Of a DNA stretch of 36,492 bases, positions 9,167-17,220 are shown piece by piece. The stretch's first letter is position 1. Each line of letters opens with the position of its first letter. This DNA is from a bacterium (GTDB lineage Bacteria > Planctomycetota > UBA1135 > GCA-002686595): the NCBI GenBank assembly GCA_030428965.1, contig JAUIEE010000003.1, positions 1 through 36,492 of the forward strand, in the 5' to 3' direction. Made by a program: the position numbers and the translations under genes. Under the pieces are notes generated by a model. The model saw only the letters and a program-made list of their open reading frames with translations, made no database searches and was not told the DNA's origin.

Positions 9167-12100
9167 CTAGAGGGACTGGAAGGGGATCCCGATCGCGGAG
9201 AGCTCGGGGTTGAGCCCGGTGTCGAGGTTGTTGACGAAGGTCACGCGCACCTGAATGTAGGGCGCACCGGAGACGTCTTCGATGTCGTCGGTCCAGGTCC
9301 GAACGTCGTTGAGGAAGGTGATGCTGTTGGACTCGTCCCAGGGGTTGCCGTAGGGGTCGATGCCACTCGCGTCGAAGGGCTCCTCCGCGCCCAGAACGAT
9401 CGCGGAGGCCCCGCGGTAATCCAACACCAGCTGAGTGCCGTTGGGCTGCTCGCTAGCGTCCGGCTCGACCACAGGCTCCTTGTACTCGGGATTCGCGGAC
9501 TGGGTGTTCAGGAAGATCGTGTGCACCCGGCTCACGCGGGTCACGATGTCGATCTGCCCGATGTAGAAGGTGTTGTCGAGCTTGCGCCGCGTGGGCCGGC
9601 CCGGCGGATTCGATCCCGGGTTGAAGCCACCGCGCGGTCTGCGGTGGAAGTCGTCGTCGGGATTGACGAAGACCTGGTTGAAGTTCTCGTCCAGGCCCCC
9701 CTGGGAGAAGGCCCGGAAGTTCGGCTCGGCCGAGGAGTTGATCGCCAGGGAGACGTCGAAACCGTTGAGGCCGACGCCCTCGTCCGAGGGATAGCAGCGC
9801 ACTTCCATCAGGAGCGGCAAGCCGATGGTCGGCACGCGGTTGCGGCCGTAGAGCTCTCCGGCCATCAAGCCGGTATCCGGACCCCCATACAGGTTCAGGG
9901 GGGCCAGGACCTCGACCTCGAGGGGGATTCCCGCACCGAACATCGCGCCGGTCCCCGTGGCCGAGGTATCCCGCCAGGTGTAGGTCATGTACGGCCCACC
10001 CGAGCGGTTGAACGGGTAGGGCATCATCTGGGTTCCCGTGGGGGACACGAAGATGTCACCGGGACGGATCGTGTAGCCGAGGGCGCGGTTGTGGACCACC
10101 TTCGGCCCGGCCACAGGGTCGTCCAGGGGGAAGGTGTCGAAGTTCGCCCGGTTGTCCTCGAGACCGGAGGTGCGGTGCAAGGGCAGCTGGTACATATCGA
10201 CGTACTCGTCCGGCAGCCAGCGGCTGTGGGCCAGCATGATCTCGAACTCTTCGTAGCTGTCGGCCGACACGCGCCCCTGGAAGGGCGCCCAGTTCAGGCC
10301 TTCGACGTCCACGTTGTACTTGGACTCGTCGGTGACCAGCCAGCCCATGTCGCAGTAGCGCCACAGGGTCGTCATGCGCGCGCCGAGGGGCGTCAGCGGA
10401 GTCTGGATGGGCAGGGCGAAAGGGAACATCTTGCCCGGCACCGGGTTCGTCCGGTCGTGGGGCACCTGTTCGTGCGTCACGGGGCGCGGGCGGATCAGCC
10501 CCCGATCGAAGTCGTAGAAGAACTGACCGCGGATATCGAGGTTGCCCTGGAGCTGGTCAGGGTCGTCGACGTCGAACTCGTTGATATCGTCGAAGCGCAA
10601 GACGATGCCGCCCCCGCGCGCCTCAGGGGCGCTGGGATCGAGCTGGAACTCGACGAAGGGGATCGAATCGCGCAGCTCGTTGCCGGCCAGGTCCGTGGGG
10701 CCGCGTTCCCCGTCGACCAGTCGGATGTTGAAGGTCTCCGCCTGGTTGGACTGGTGCTCGAACTCGAGCGAGGGGCGGTAGGAGTAGTTCTTGAGGTTGG
10801 CGGAACGCTGCACCTTGGAGACGACGATGTTCGTCGCGTCGGCTTCGTCGAAGCGGCTGCCCTTGACGACGAGGAACGAGTCGAAGGGGCGAACCGAGAG
10901 CGGGTCCATCGGCTCGTTGAAGCGCACCACGATCTGCGAGTCGGGATCGACCGCCGTGGACGGGGGATTGGCGGGCTCGGGCAAGAACGTGAACCAGCAG
11001 GCGGCGTCCACGGCCAGACCGGGATCGTAGGTCGTCTGGAAGGTTCCGTTCCCCAGCAGCGTGCTGGCCACGACCGTGTCTTCTCCCAGGACCCGGACCC
11101 GCACGTCGGAGACTTGACCGGAACCGTTCGGCGCCCCCGCGATCCGGGTCACCTCCAGCAACTCGTCGGCCATCTCTAGGATGTCCCCTTGCCGGGGCTG
11201 CTCGCGACAGACGTTGTTGAAGCGTATCCCGACGATGAAATCGAAACCCGCTGTACCCGACGGGTCCGGTACGGCCGAGGTCAGAGCGATGGGCCATCCG
11301 CTCACGACCTGGGGAGCCTCGAGGTCGAGCAGGAAGCCGTTGTTCGCATCGGTGGGATTGCCCGAGCGCATGCCGCGCACGATCGGGACCGTGGGGCTGG
11401 TGAAGTCCACGGGACCATTGCCCTGGGTCGCCAGCGGCTTGCCGCCGATGTTCTTCAGGAGGGAGAACTGGCCCGTGCCCGCATCGATGCGGGTGGGGAT
11501 TCGGATCGAGACGTTCGGCTGGCCGGTGGAGGTCAGGCTCGCGGGAAGCCCCAGGGAGTTGACGCCCACGGGGATGATCAGGTCCGGCAACTCGGCGTCG
11601 GAGACCGTGAGGTCCACGATGACGCGCGTCGAGTGGAACGCTCCGTCCACCAGGGTGCCGTGGTTGGGGTCGAAGAAGATGCGCGAGCTGAACGCATTCG
11701 TCGGCGGGTAGCCGGTGAGGACGCGCACGCTGTCGGCCAGGCTGGTGGCCTCGGACGGCCGATCGTCGAGGGCGTCGTTGAAGCGCAGCACGACGGCACA
11801 GTTGCGCGAGAGATACGAGACCGGCTGGGTGGCCGTCGGAGCGTCCGAGGAAGGAGAAATGGGCGGCAGGTTGGCAGCCGCCGCGCTCAGGAGCGAGGCG
11901 AAGGTCGACCCGCCGGTCGGCGTCGCCGGAGGTGTCGCCGGCTGCTGGATGATCAAGCGGGTCCGCTGCGTGATCGCGTTGGTCTCTAGAACGTAGTCCG
12001 CCCCGTCGGACTGCAGGTTCTCGGAGATCACGAAGTCGCGGAAGACCGGCACCGTCCCAGGCTCCCCGGTGGCCGGGTCGATGTCGTAGACGTCCACGAG

Positions 12101-12337
12101 CCGCCCCCAGAACATCTGGGACAGACGCAGACGGGAGACCGCCCCTCCCTCGTTGGGATCGACGAAGAAGGATCCTCCGCCGGGCTTGGCCAAGAGCTCA
12201 CCGACGGGACCGATCTGGGTGCCGCCTCCACCGCCACTCCCTCCACAAGCCGCCAGGCCCAGGAAAAGACTCGAGACGAGGGCGAACAGCCCGAATCGGG
12301 CGGAACGCGGAGCGCTGGGATTCGAAGTGAACTGCAT
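9167..12337 (-). CDS. Giant Ig-like lipoprotein, paralogue C (intact)
   Basis: Complete member of the three-gene family, 1056 residues, and the best reference copy. The ATG at 12337 is chosen because it starts directly before the signal peptide and lipobox GLAAC (Cys31), then a Gly-rich linker; the frame extends upstream to 12562 but without signal-like sequence. Ig-like (Big_5-type) modules are seen around VVLRFNDALDD and IVVRFNEPMDP. Further conserved blocks are WGRLVDVYDID, FFDPNHGTLVDG, WRYCDMGWLVTDES, MPYPFNRSGGPY, CYPSDEGVGLN and NPPGRPTRR. The protein ends in YIQVRVTFVNNLDTG followed by GIPFQSL. The conserved Trp, Cys and Tyr blocks suggest a fixed fold in the C-terminal half. It is the first gene of the lipoprotein block and is probably co-transcribed with the next gene, 26 bp downstream. 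Function unknown. Confidence 0.88.
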   Translation of the reverse strand: MQFTSNPSAPRSARFGLFALVSSLFLGLAACGGSGGGGGTQIGPVGELLAKPGGGSFFVDPNEGGAVSRLRLSQMFWGRLVDVYDIDPATGEPGTVPVFRDFVISENLQSDGADYVLETNAITQRTRLIIQQPATPPATPTGGSTFASLLSAAAANLPPISPSSDAPTATQPVSYLSRNCAVVLRFNDALDDRPSEATSLADSVRVLTGYPPTNAFSSRIFFDPNHGTLVDGAFHSTRVIVDLTVSDAELPDLIIPVGVNSLGLPASLTSTGQPNVSIRIPTRIDAGTGQFSLLKNIGGKPLATQGNGPVDFTSPTVPIVRGMRSGNPTDANNGFLLDLEAPQVVSGWPIALTSAVPDPSGTAGFDFIVGIRFNNVCREQPRQGDILEMADELLEVTRIAGAPNGSGQVSDVRVRVLGEDTVVASTLLGNGTFQTTYDPGLAVDAACWFTFLPEPANPPSTAVDPDSQIVVRFNEPMDPLSVRPFDSFLVVKGSRFDEADATNIVVSKVQRSANLKNYSYRPSLEFEHQSNQAETFNIRLVDGERGPTDLAGNELRDSIPFVEFQLDPSAPEARGGGIVLRFDDINEFDVDDPDQLQGNLDIRGQFFYDFDRGLIRPRPVTHEQVPHDRTNPVPGKMFPFALPIQTPLTPLGARMTTLWRYCDMGWLVTDESKYNVDVEGLNWAPFQGRVSADSYEEFEIMLAHSRWLPDEYVDMYQLPLHRTSGLEDNRANFDTFPLDDPVAGPKVVHNRALGYTIRPGDIFVSPTGTQMMPYPFNRSGGPYMTYTWRDTSATGTGAMFGAGIPLEVEVLAPLNLYGGPDTGLMAGELYGRNRVPTIGLPLLMEVRCYPSDEGVGLNGFDVSLAINSSAEPNFRAFSQGGLDENFNQVFVNPDDDFHRRPRGGFNPGSNPPGRPTRRKLDNTFYIGQIDIVTRVSRVHTIFLNTQSANPEYKEPVVEPDASEQPNGTQLVLDYRGASAIVLGAEEPFDASGIDPYGNPWDESNSITFLNDVRTWTDDIEDVSGAPYIQVRVTFVNNLDTGLNPELSAIGIPFQSL

Positions 12338-12781
12338 CGCGGAATCCGGGGTTGGCAACGACGGGTGGAGAGAAGGTCTCCGGCGGTTCGGGGGGCCGGC
12401 AACCTTCGCTCCGGGGGGCAGGAATCCTGCATACGGCCGAGCGACCCCTCGGGGACCCGAAAGCACCGGCGAGTCGGGCAACTCGTGGGCATCGCCTTGG
12501 GGACGGAGAGGACGCGAGGGCGCTGGCTCGAAGGATTTTCTCATGGCTTCAAGGACAGTCAAGCGCGCCGAGCTGCCGTCTCGGGGCCGACTCCCCAGGG
12601 AATCTAGGGGGGGCTACCTACAAATCCCATGCCGGTTTCGGCTCCTACGGCTGCTTGGCCCTCAGCCCCCACTTCCCGGGCCCTCCAGAGGCTCTTCCGG
12701 GACGGAAATCGGCGTTCCTGCCCCCGGGAAGAGCGGTTCTAGCTCCGAACGGGGCCCCAGGGGACGTGCGTTTTCGCTCGT
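12338..12781. other. 444-bp intergenic region between pyrB and the lipoprotein block
   Basis: No gene is supported here. The minus-strand frame of paralogue C stays open to 12562 but lacks coding character beyond the signal peptide. The one notable element is a sigma-70-like promoter at 12535-12562. No strong hairpin with a T-run follows the pyrB stop. Confidence 0.6.
12535..12562 (-). promoter_or_regulatory. Candidate sigma-70 promoter for the lipoprotein block
   Basis: The minus strand carries TTGACT (12562-12557), a 16-bp spacer and GAAAAT (12540-12535). Such AT-rich hexamers are rare in this region. The predicted start would leave about 190 nt of leader before the ATG at 12337. Confidence 0.42.
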
Positions 12782-14113
12782 TTAGCGCGTCGCGGCCGAG
12801 AAGCCCAGGGCCGTCGCTTCCGCCTCGTCGCGAAAGAAAATCAGGTGATCGGGCCGGATCCTTCGGGCCGAAGCCGAATCCCGGTCGTGGAAATGCCGGG
12901 TCGTCGAGCAGCCCACGAGCCCGATCGGCATCTCCTGGGAGCAGTAGCCGCAGACCGCCCGCAGCGGGTCGCGGGAGGTCAGGCGAAAGGCCAGCTGCAG
13001 GTGGCGCTCCTCGGTGTTCGACACGCAGGTCGGGTTGGGGCACGGGTTGGTGCCGGCCGCCACGGGCCACAGCCGGGCACCGGCGGCAGGCGGCGAGGAC
13101 TTCAGCTCGATCTTGCCCAGGAGGAAGCCCAGGATCGCCATGCGGATGGGAACGCCTCGGGCCGCCTGCTTGAAGTAGATGCTGCGGGGATCGTCGTCGA
13201 GCTCCGAGCTGATCTCGTCGCGGCGCGGCAGAGGGTGCATCACGACCGCCTCCCGCAGGGAGCCGGCCGACAGCGAATTCTGGCCCAGTTTCATGTAGGA
13301 CCGTGACAGATCGTCGTCCTTCCCATGGCGCTCCGTCTGGGGCCGCGTCATGTAGACCGCATCCACCCGCCCCACCCGCAAGCCGCGTGAATCGGTGAAC
13401 AGGGACAGCTGGTGCGGCTTCTGGGGCGTCATGTAGACGACGTCGCTCTCCTCGGCCAGGTCCCCCAGCTCGGAGGCATCCGCGCGCACGGGCTCGGCCC
13501 CGTACTCCTCCCGCAGGCGCCGCACGACGTAGGGCGGCAGCTCGAAGCCACGGTGCGGCACGCAGACGATGTTCGCACCGAAGCGAGCCAGGGCGTAGAC
13601 GAAGGAGTGGATCGTCCGGCTGTAGAGCAGGTCTCCGGCCAGGACCACGTCCAGACCCTCGATGTGGCCCTTCTCGATCCAGAGCGTGTACAGGTCGCAC
13701 AGGGTCTGGGTCGGGTGTTCGTGGCTGCCATCCCCGGCGTTGATCACCGGGACGTTGGAGTACTGGGCGGCCAGACGCGCCGCCCCCTCGCTCGAATGGC
13801 GCAGCACGATCAGGTCGGAGTAGGACCCGCTCACGACGCGCACGGTGTCCGCGAGGGACTCGCCCTTGACCGCGCTCGAGCTGCGCATCTCCGCGGCGGT
13901 GAGCACCCCGCCCCCCAGGCGCTGCATGGCGGACTCGAAGGACAGGCGGGTCCGGGTCGAGGGCTCGTAGAAGAGGCTGGCGGAGATCAGTCCGCGGCAG
14001 AGGTCGGCGTGGGCGCGCAGATCGACCGCGAAGGCCTTGGCCTGCTCGAAGAGCTCCTGGATCTCGGCGACGCTCAGGTCGTCGACGGAAACGAGGTGTC
14101 GAATGCCCTTCAC
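12782..14113 (-). CDS. pyrB: Aspartate carbamoyltransferase with fused PyrI-type zinc domain
   Basis: Catalyses carbamoyl phosphate plus aspartate to carbamoyl-aspartate, the committed step of pyrimidine synthesis. Catalytic-chain motifs are present: STRTR (carbamoyl-phosphate loop), KGESLADT (80s loop), HPTQTLCD, GDLLYSRTIHS, YMTRPQ and HPLPRRDE. The GTG at 14113 gives 443 residues and places the start just before the family domain, with AGG nine bases upstream; a TTG at 14191 would add 26 residues and is possible. After the normal end (about residue 335) a segment with four cysteines (358, 363, 388, 391; spacing 5-25-3) matches the zinc domain of the regulatory subunit PyrI, beginning CPNPTC and ending CGYC. 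The N-terminal nucleotide-binding domain of PyrI is absent. About 50 further residues follow that I do not recognise. It is the last gene after coaX and the MnmE-like gene. Confidence 0.93.
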   Translation of the reverse strand: MKGIRHLVSVDDLSVAEIQELFEQAKAFAVDLRAHADLCRGLISASLFYEPSTRTRLSFESAMQRLGGGVLTAAEMRSSSAVKGESLADTVRVVSGSYSDLIVLRHSSEGAARLAAQYSNVPVINAGDGSHEHPTQTLCDLYTLWIEKGHIEGLDVVLAGDLLYSRTIHSFVYALARFGANIVCVPHRGFELPPYVVRRLREEYGAEPVRADASELGDLAEESDVVYMTPQKPHQLSLFTDSRGLRVGRVDAVYMTRPQTERHGKDDDLSRSYMKLGQNSLSAGSLREAVVMHPLPRRDEISSELDDDPRSIYFKQAARGVPIRMAILGFLLGKIELKSSPPAAGARLWPVAAGTNPCPNPTCVSNTEERHLQLAFRLTSRDPLRAVCGYCSQEMPIGLVGCSTTRHFHDRDSASARRIRPDHLIFFRDEAEATALGFSAATR

Positions 14114-14215
14114 GGCCGCCGACCTGGGTCCAGGCCGGGGAGCGGACTCCTCCGATCCACCTTCGATGCGTTCCTCATCCAGTCTTGCCAAAAGTACGGG
14201 ATGACCCGGTTGGGA

Positions 14216-15289
14216 TCAATGTGACAGGAGCTCGTTTCGCAGCCTTCCCAGGGAACCCTGGTCCGGCGCGGCGGCGATCTGCTCGAGAAGCGCGACCTGG
14301 ACCGGCTCGAAGGGCACGGCGGCCCCCGGCTGCCACGGTCGCTCCGGCAGCGCCAGGACCTCCAGCACCTGTTCCAGGACGAGGGCACGCGCCCCTTCAG
14401 GGTCGGTCCAAGCCGAAAGCGCCTTTCCGCCGGGCTTCCGACCGAGGAGATCGGCCCGGCTCACGACGGTCCGCAGGTTGGCCCGGCCAACGCCCTCCGG
14501 CACCGGCGGACACGCGGGTGCCGGCGACAGCCACAGCAGCACGTCGGCCCTCTCCCGGAGCTCGCGACCCCGTTCGACACCGAGCTGCTCCAACTCCCCT
14601 GCAGGCCCCTCGGGCGCTCTCCTCCCGCCCCGCTCCCCGGCCGTGTCGACCAGCTCCACGGCCCAGGCTCCGATCTGGGCCCAGGCCCGCACCGGGTCGC
14701 GGGTCGTGCCGGCCTCCGCGCTCACCACCACGCGCTCGTGCCCCAGCAGGACGTTGAGCAGGGTGGACTTGCCGGCGTTGGCCGGCCCGGCCAGGCACAC
14801 GAGCGGCGGATCGATCAGGAACCGTGCGGCCCGGGCCCGCTGAAGCAGACACGCGGCGACCTGTGCCCGGGCCCCGGGGGCCAGCGCCTCCAGGGCTTCG
14901 AGCTCGCGCCGCAAGGCCCCTTCCGACTGGTCCAGCAGCATGCGGGCCGCGGATTCCGAACGGGCCCGGGAGGCGAGCACGAGGGCACGCTCTTCCAGGG
15001 AAGGCCTCTCTTCGGACCGCTGGGCGGGCACCAGCTCGAGCACGCTCTCGACCACGGCCGGACTCCCGTGCAGGTGCAGCTCGAGATGCTCCTCACCCAG
15101 CCGCACGCACAGGCTCTCGTCGAGCAGTTCCCCCTCGCGGTAGAGGCGCAGGAGCCGCGCCTCCCCCACTTCCGGCAAACGCCCCGCGCTGAGCCCGCGC
15201 ACGAAGGCCGGGGCCGAAGGGCCGCGGAGCTCCACGACCGCCACTCCCCCGCGACCGGGGGGGGTCAGGGTGCGTGCGATCAGCCCCAC
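14216..15289 (-). CDS. Short MnmE/TrmE-like GTPase lacking the C-terminal Cys motif
   Basis: Relative of MnmE, the GTPase that with MnmG modifies the wobble uridine of tRNAs. The GTG at 15289 is chosen because the protein then begins with the TrmE N-terminal motif (GLIARTLTPPGRGG); it overlaps the end of coaX by 10 bp. Residues 1-90 resemble the tetrahydrofolate-binding domain. The G domain has G1 GPANAGKS (168-175), TTRD (195-198) and DTAG (215-218), but G4 is SRAD (277-280) instead of NKxD. The protein is 357 residues, about 100 shorter than usual MnmE. It stops without the C-terminal FCIGK-type cysteine motif needed for modification, and the helical domain is shortened. It could be a degenerate or repurposed paralogue, or a lineage-specific minimal MnmE. 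Confidence 0.8.
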   Translation of the reverse strand: MGLIARTLTPPGRGGVAVVELRGPSAPAFVRGLSAGRLPEVGEARLLRLYREGELLDESLCVRLGEEHLELHLHGSPAVVESVLELVPAQRSEERPSLEERALVLASRARSESAARMLLDQSEGALRRELEALEALAPGARAQVAACLLQRARAARFLIDPPLVCLAGPANAGKSTLLNVLLGHERVVVSAEAGTTRDPVRAWAQIGAWAVELVDTAGERGGRRAPEGPAGELEQLGVERGRELRERADVLLWLSPAPACPPVPEGVGRANLRTVVSRADLLGRKPGGKALSAWTDPEGARALVLEQVLEVLALPERPWQPGAAVPFEPVQVALLEQIAAAPDQGSLGRLRNELLSH

Positions 15290-16077
15290 GGGGCCGGCGA
15301 TCCCACGGCTTCCAGGCCAGCGATGAACAGCCCGCGGTGCACCAGCTCCGCCTCTTCGCGCAACGGCCGATCCGTGAAGGCATGGGGCTCGAGCAGGAAG
15401 CGACGGGCACCTCCCGTCAAGACCACCGGGGCCTCTTCCAGACCGGCCTGCCGCGCCACGCCCTCCACCAGGGATCGGGCGGCTCCGCGCAGCCCCTCCC
15501 CGATCCCGGATCGAATCGCCTGTTCGGTGTCCCGCCCCAGGGGGGGAGGGCCGGCGATCGGTTCGACGAGGGGCAGACGCGCGGCTCCTTCCGCCAGGGA
15601 CCGGGCCTGGAGCTCGGGTCCCGGTGCGATGGCGCCCCCCAGGAAGGAACCCCGTTCCCCTGGACGGTGCAGCACCGCGTCCACGGTCAGGGCCGTTCCG
15701 AGATCCACCACGATGGCCGAGGATCCCAGCAGCTCGAGGGCTCCCCGGGCTCCGTAGAGTCGGTCCAGCCCCACCTGGGAGGGAACCCGACAGAGGTTCT
15801 CCAGGCCCGGATCCGGAGCCTCGCACAGGGTGCGCACCAGGGAGCGCACCACGCCGATCACCCGCTCCGCCAGCTGGGGACTCGCCACGCTGGAAACGAA
15901 GGCCCACTCGATCGCGCCGTTTCCCGCCAGCCAGCTCCCTACCCGCTCCGGCAGACGTGCCAGCCCCTCGAAGTCCCCCCGGGCCTGGCACCTACCCCCT
16001 TCCCAGACCCGCACCTTGCAGCGCGTGTTGCCCAGGTCGACGGTGAGCCCTCGGAGCGCGGATCGCTCTCCCGCCAT
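15280..16077 (-). CDS. coaX: Type III pantothenate kinase
   Basis: Phosphorylates pantothenate, the first step of coenzyme A synthesis, in the cytoplasm. The 265-residue length is normal for CoaX. Seen motifs of the ASKHA fold are DLGNTRCK (phosphate 1, residues 14-21), VGLDRLYGA, VVDLGTALTVD (phosphate 2) and GGAIAPG. The ATG at 16077 lies 19 bp after the stop of the GspC-like gene, and its stop overlaps the following GTPase gene, so it is inside one transcription unit. Unlike many bacteria, no birA lies beside it. No missing key residue was seen. Confidence 0.92.
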   Translation of the reverse strand: MAGERSALRGLTVDLGNTRCKVRVWEGGRCQARGDFEGLARLPERVGSWLAGNGAIEWAFVSSVASPQLAERVIGVVRSLVRTLCEAPDPGLENLCRVPSQVGLDRLYGARGALELLGSSAIVVDLGTALTVDAVLHRPGERGSFLGGAIAPGPELQARSLAEGAARLPLVEPIAGPPPLGRDTEQAIRSGIGEGLRGAARSLVEGVARQAGLEEAPVVLTGGARRFLLEPHAFTDRPLREEAELVHRGLFIAGLEAVGSPAPWG

Positions 16078-16096
16078 GGCGGCCCTCCCGGAAACC

Positions 16097-17125
16097 TCAG
16101 TCCTGGGGCGAGCGGAACAAACGGGTGAACTCGCGGCCCTTGTTCTCGATCACGACCACCCATTCGTCGGTCGTGTCCGCCGCCTTCTTCACGTAGGCGA
16201 TGGCACCGTTGACGCTGGTCACCTTCTCGCCGTTGATGCTCTTGATCACGTCGCCGCTCTGCAGGCCGTGGGCCTCGGGCAGGGAGCCGCCGGCCACGTA
16301 GGTCACGGCGATCCCGGTCACCTGTCCGGTGCGCGGGTCGCGGTGCTTCTTGTAGCGCACGTCCTGGGAGAGGATGCGCGAGTAGTCCTGCTCGAGGGTC
16401 TGGACCGTTTCGGTCCCCACCTGCCAGACGTTCTTGCCGACCAGCTGCGTCTGGGCAGGCCGCCAGGTGGAAGCGCCCGCGCTCCTCTGAATCAGCTGCT
16501 GGCGTTCGGGAATGATCGCCCCATCGGTGCCGACCTTGACGATCTGGGCCCGGCCGCTCGGAAACTCGACCGGGGCGAGGATCTCGGGCTCGCGGTCGTC
16601 CCCTTCGAACACGAAGTGCACCCCTCGGCTCGAGATGCGGTCCACGCGGGCGTAGGCGTGGGGCTCGGGCAGGGTCTCCCCCACCCGCAGGATGTTGTCC
16701 TCGGGATCCTTGCGCTGCAGGGTCCGCTGCAAGAGCACGTTGTCGGTGTACTTGACGTAGGCCAGGCTGCCGGCCGAGTCGTCCGTGTCCACCCGCACCA
16801 CGAGCACCTTGAGGAGCTCGGCGACCTTCTTCTTGGGGGTCTCGACGACCTTGGGCTCTTCCTTCACCTCCCGGATCTTGGGAGCCTCTTTCCCCGTCCA
16901 GTCCATGTTGTGGAACACGGCCTGGACGAGCTTGTAGTCGACCACGTTGTCCTTGGGCGGCTCGGGGGTCTCGATGCTGTCGAGCACCTCCCGCTGGGCC
17001 TCGTTGCTGACCCCCAGCTCCAGCTCGCCGCGGTTCTTCAGGAACTCGGCCACGAACCAGGCCAGGTAGCCGCCCAGGGCCAGGGAGCCCACCCAGGTCA
17101 GGAGCTTGATGCGTTGAATGTTCAT
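16097..17125 (-). CDS. GspC-like inner-membrane protein with PDZ domain
   Basis: Probable envelope assembly protein resembling GspC of type II secretion. The ATG at 17125 is favoured over the upstream in-frame ATG at 17143 because GGGGAGG lies nine bases before it; this gives 342 residues. A single membrane helix spans about residues 8-27. A charged Lys/Glu/Pro linker follows, then a beta-rich region (about 105-185) that resembles a GspC homology region, and a C-terminal PDZ domain (about 255-335) with GLQSGDVIKSINGEKV. It lies 95 bp after a PilT-type ATPase gene and just before coaX. In known systems the homology region contacts the secretin; contact with the secretin encoded at 23529 is inference. 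It could alternatively be a generic PDZ protein. Confidence 0.75.
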   Translation of the reverse strand: MNIQRIKLLTWVGSLALGGYLAWFVAEFLKNRGELELGVSNEAQREVLDSIETPEPPKDNVVDYKLVQAVFHNMDWTGKEAPKIREVKEEPKVVETPKKKVAELLKVLVVRVDTDDSAGSLAYVKYTDNVLLQRTLQRKDPEDNILRVGETLPEPHAYARVDRISSRGVHFVFEGDDREPEILAPVEFPSGRAQIVKVGTDGAIIPERQQLIQRSAGASTWRPAQTQLVGKNVWQVGTETVQTLEQDYSRILSQDVRYKKHRDPRTGQVTGIAVTYVAGGSLPEAHGLQSGDVIKSINGEKVTSVNGAIAYVKKAADTTDEWVVVIENKGREFTRLFRSPQD

Positions 17126-17220
17126 AGGGCGTCGCCTCCCCATGCTACCCGGGCCGGGCCCGGGAGCCCAAAGCCGAGGTCTGGGGCGAAGCTATCCCCT
17201 GGGACGCCCGGCCTCTGGAA

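Noticed and set aside
12338-12562. Upstream start for paralogue C at 12562
   Set aside because: It would put 75 Pro/Arg-rich residues before an evident lipoprotein signal peptide and overlaps the candidate promoter.
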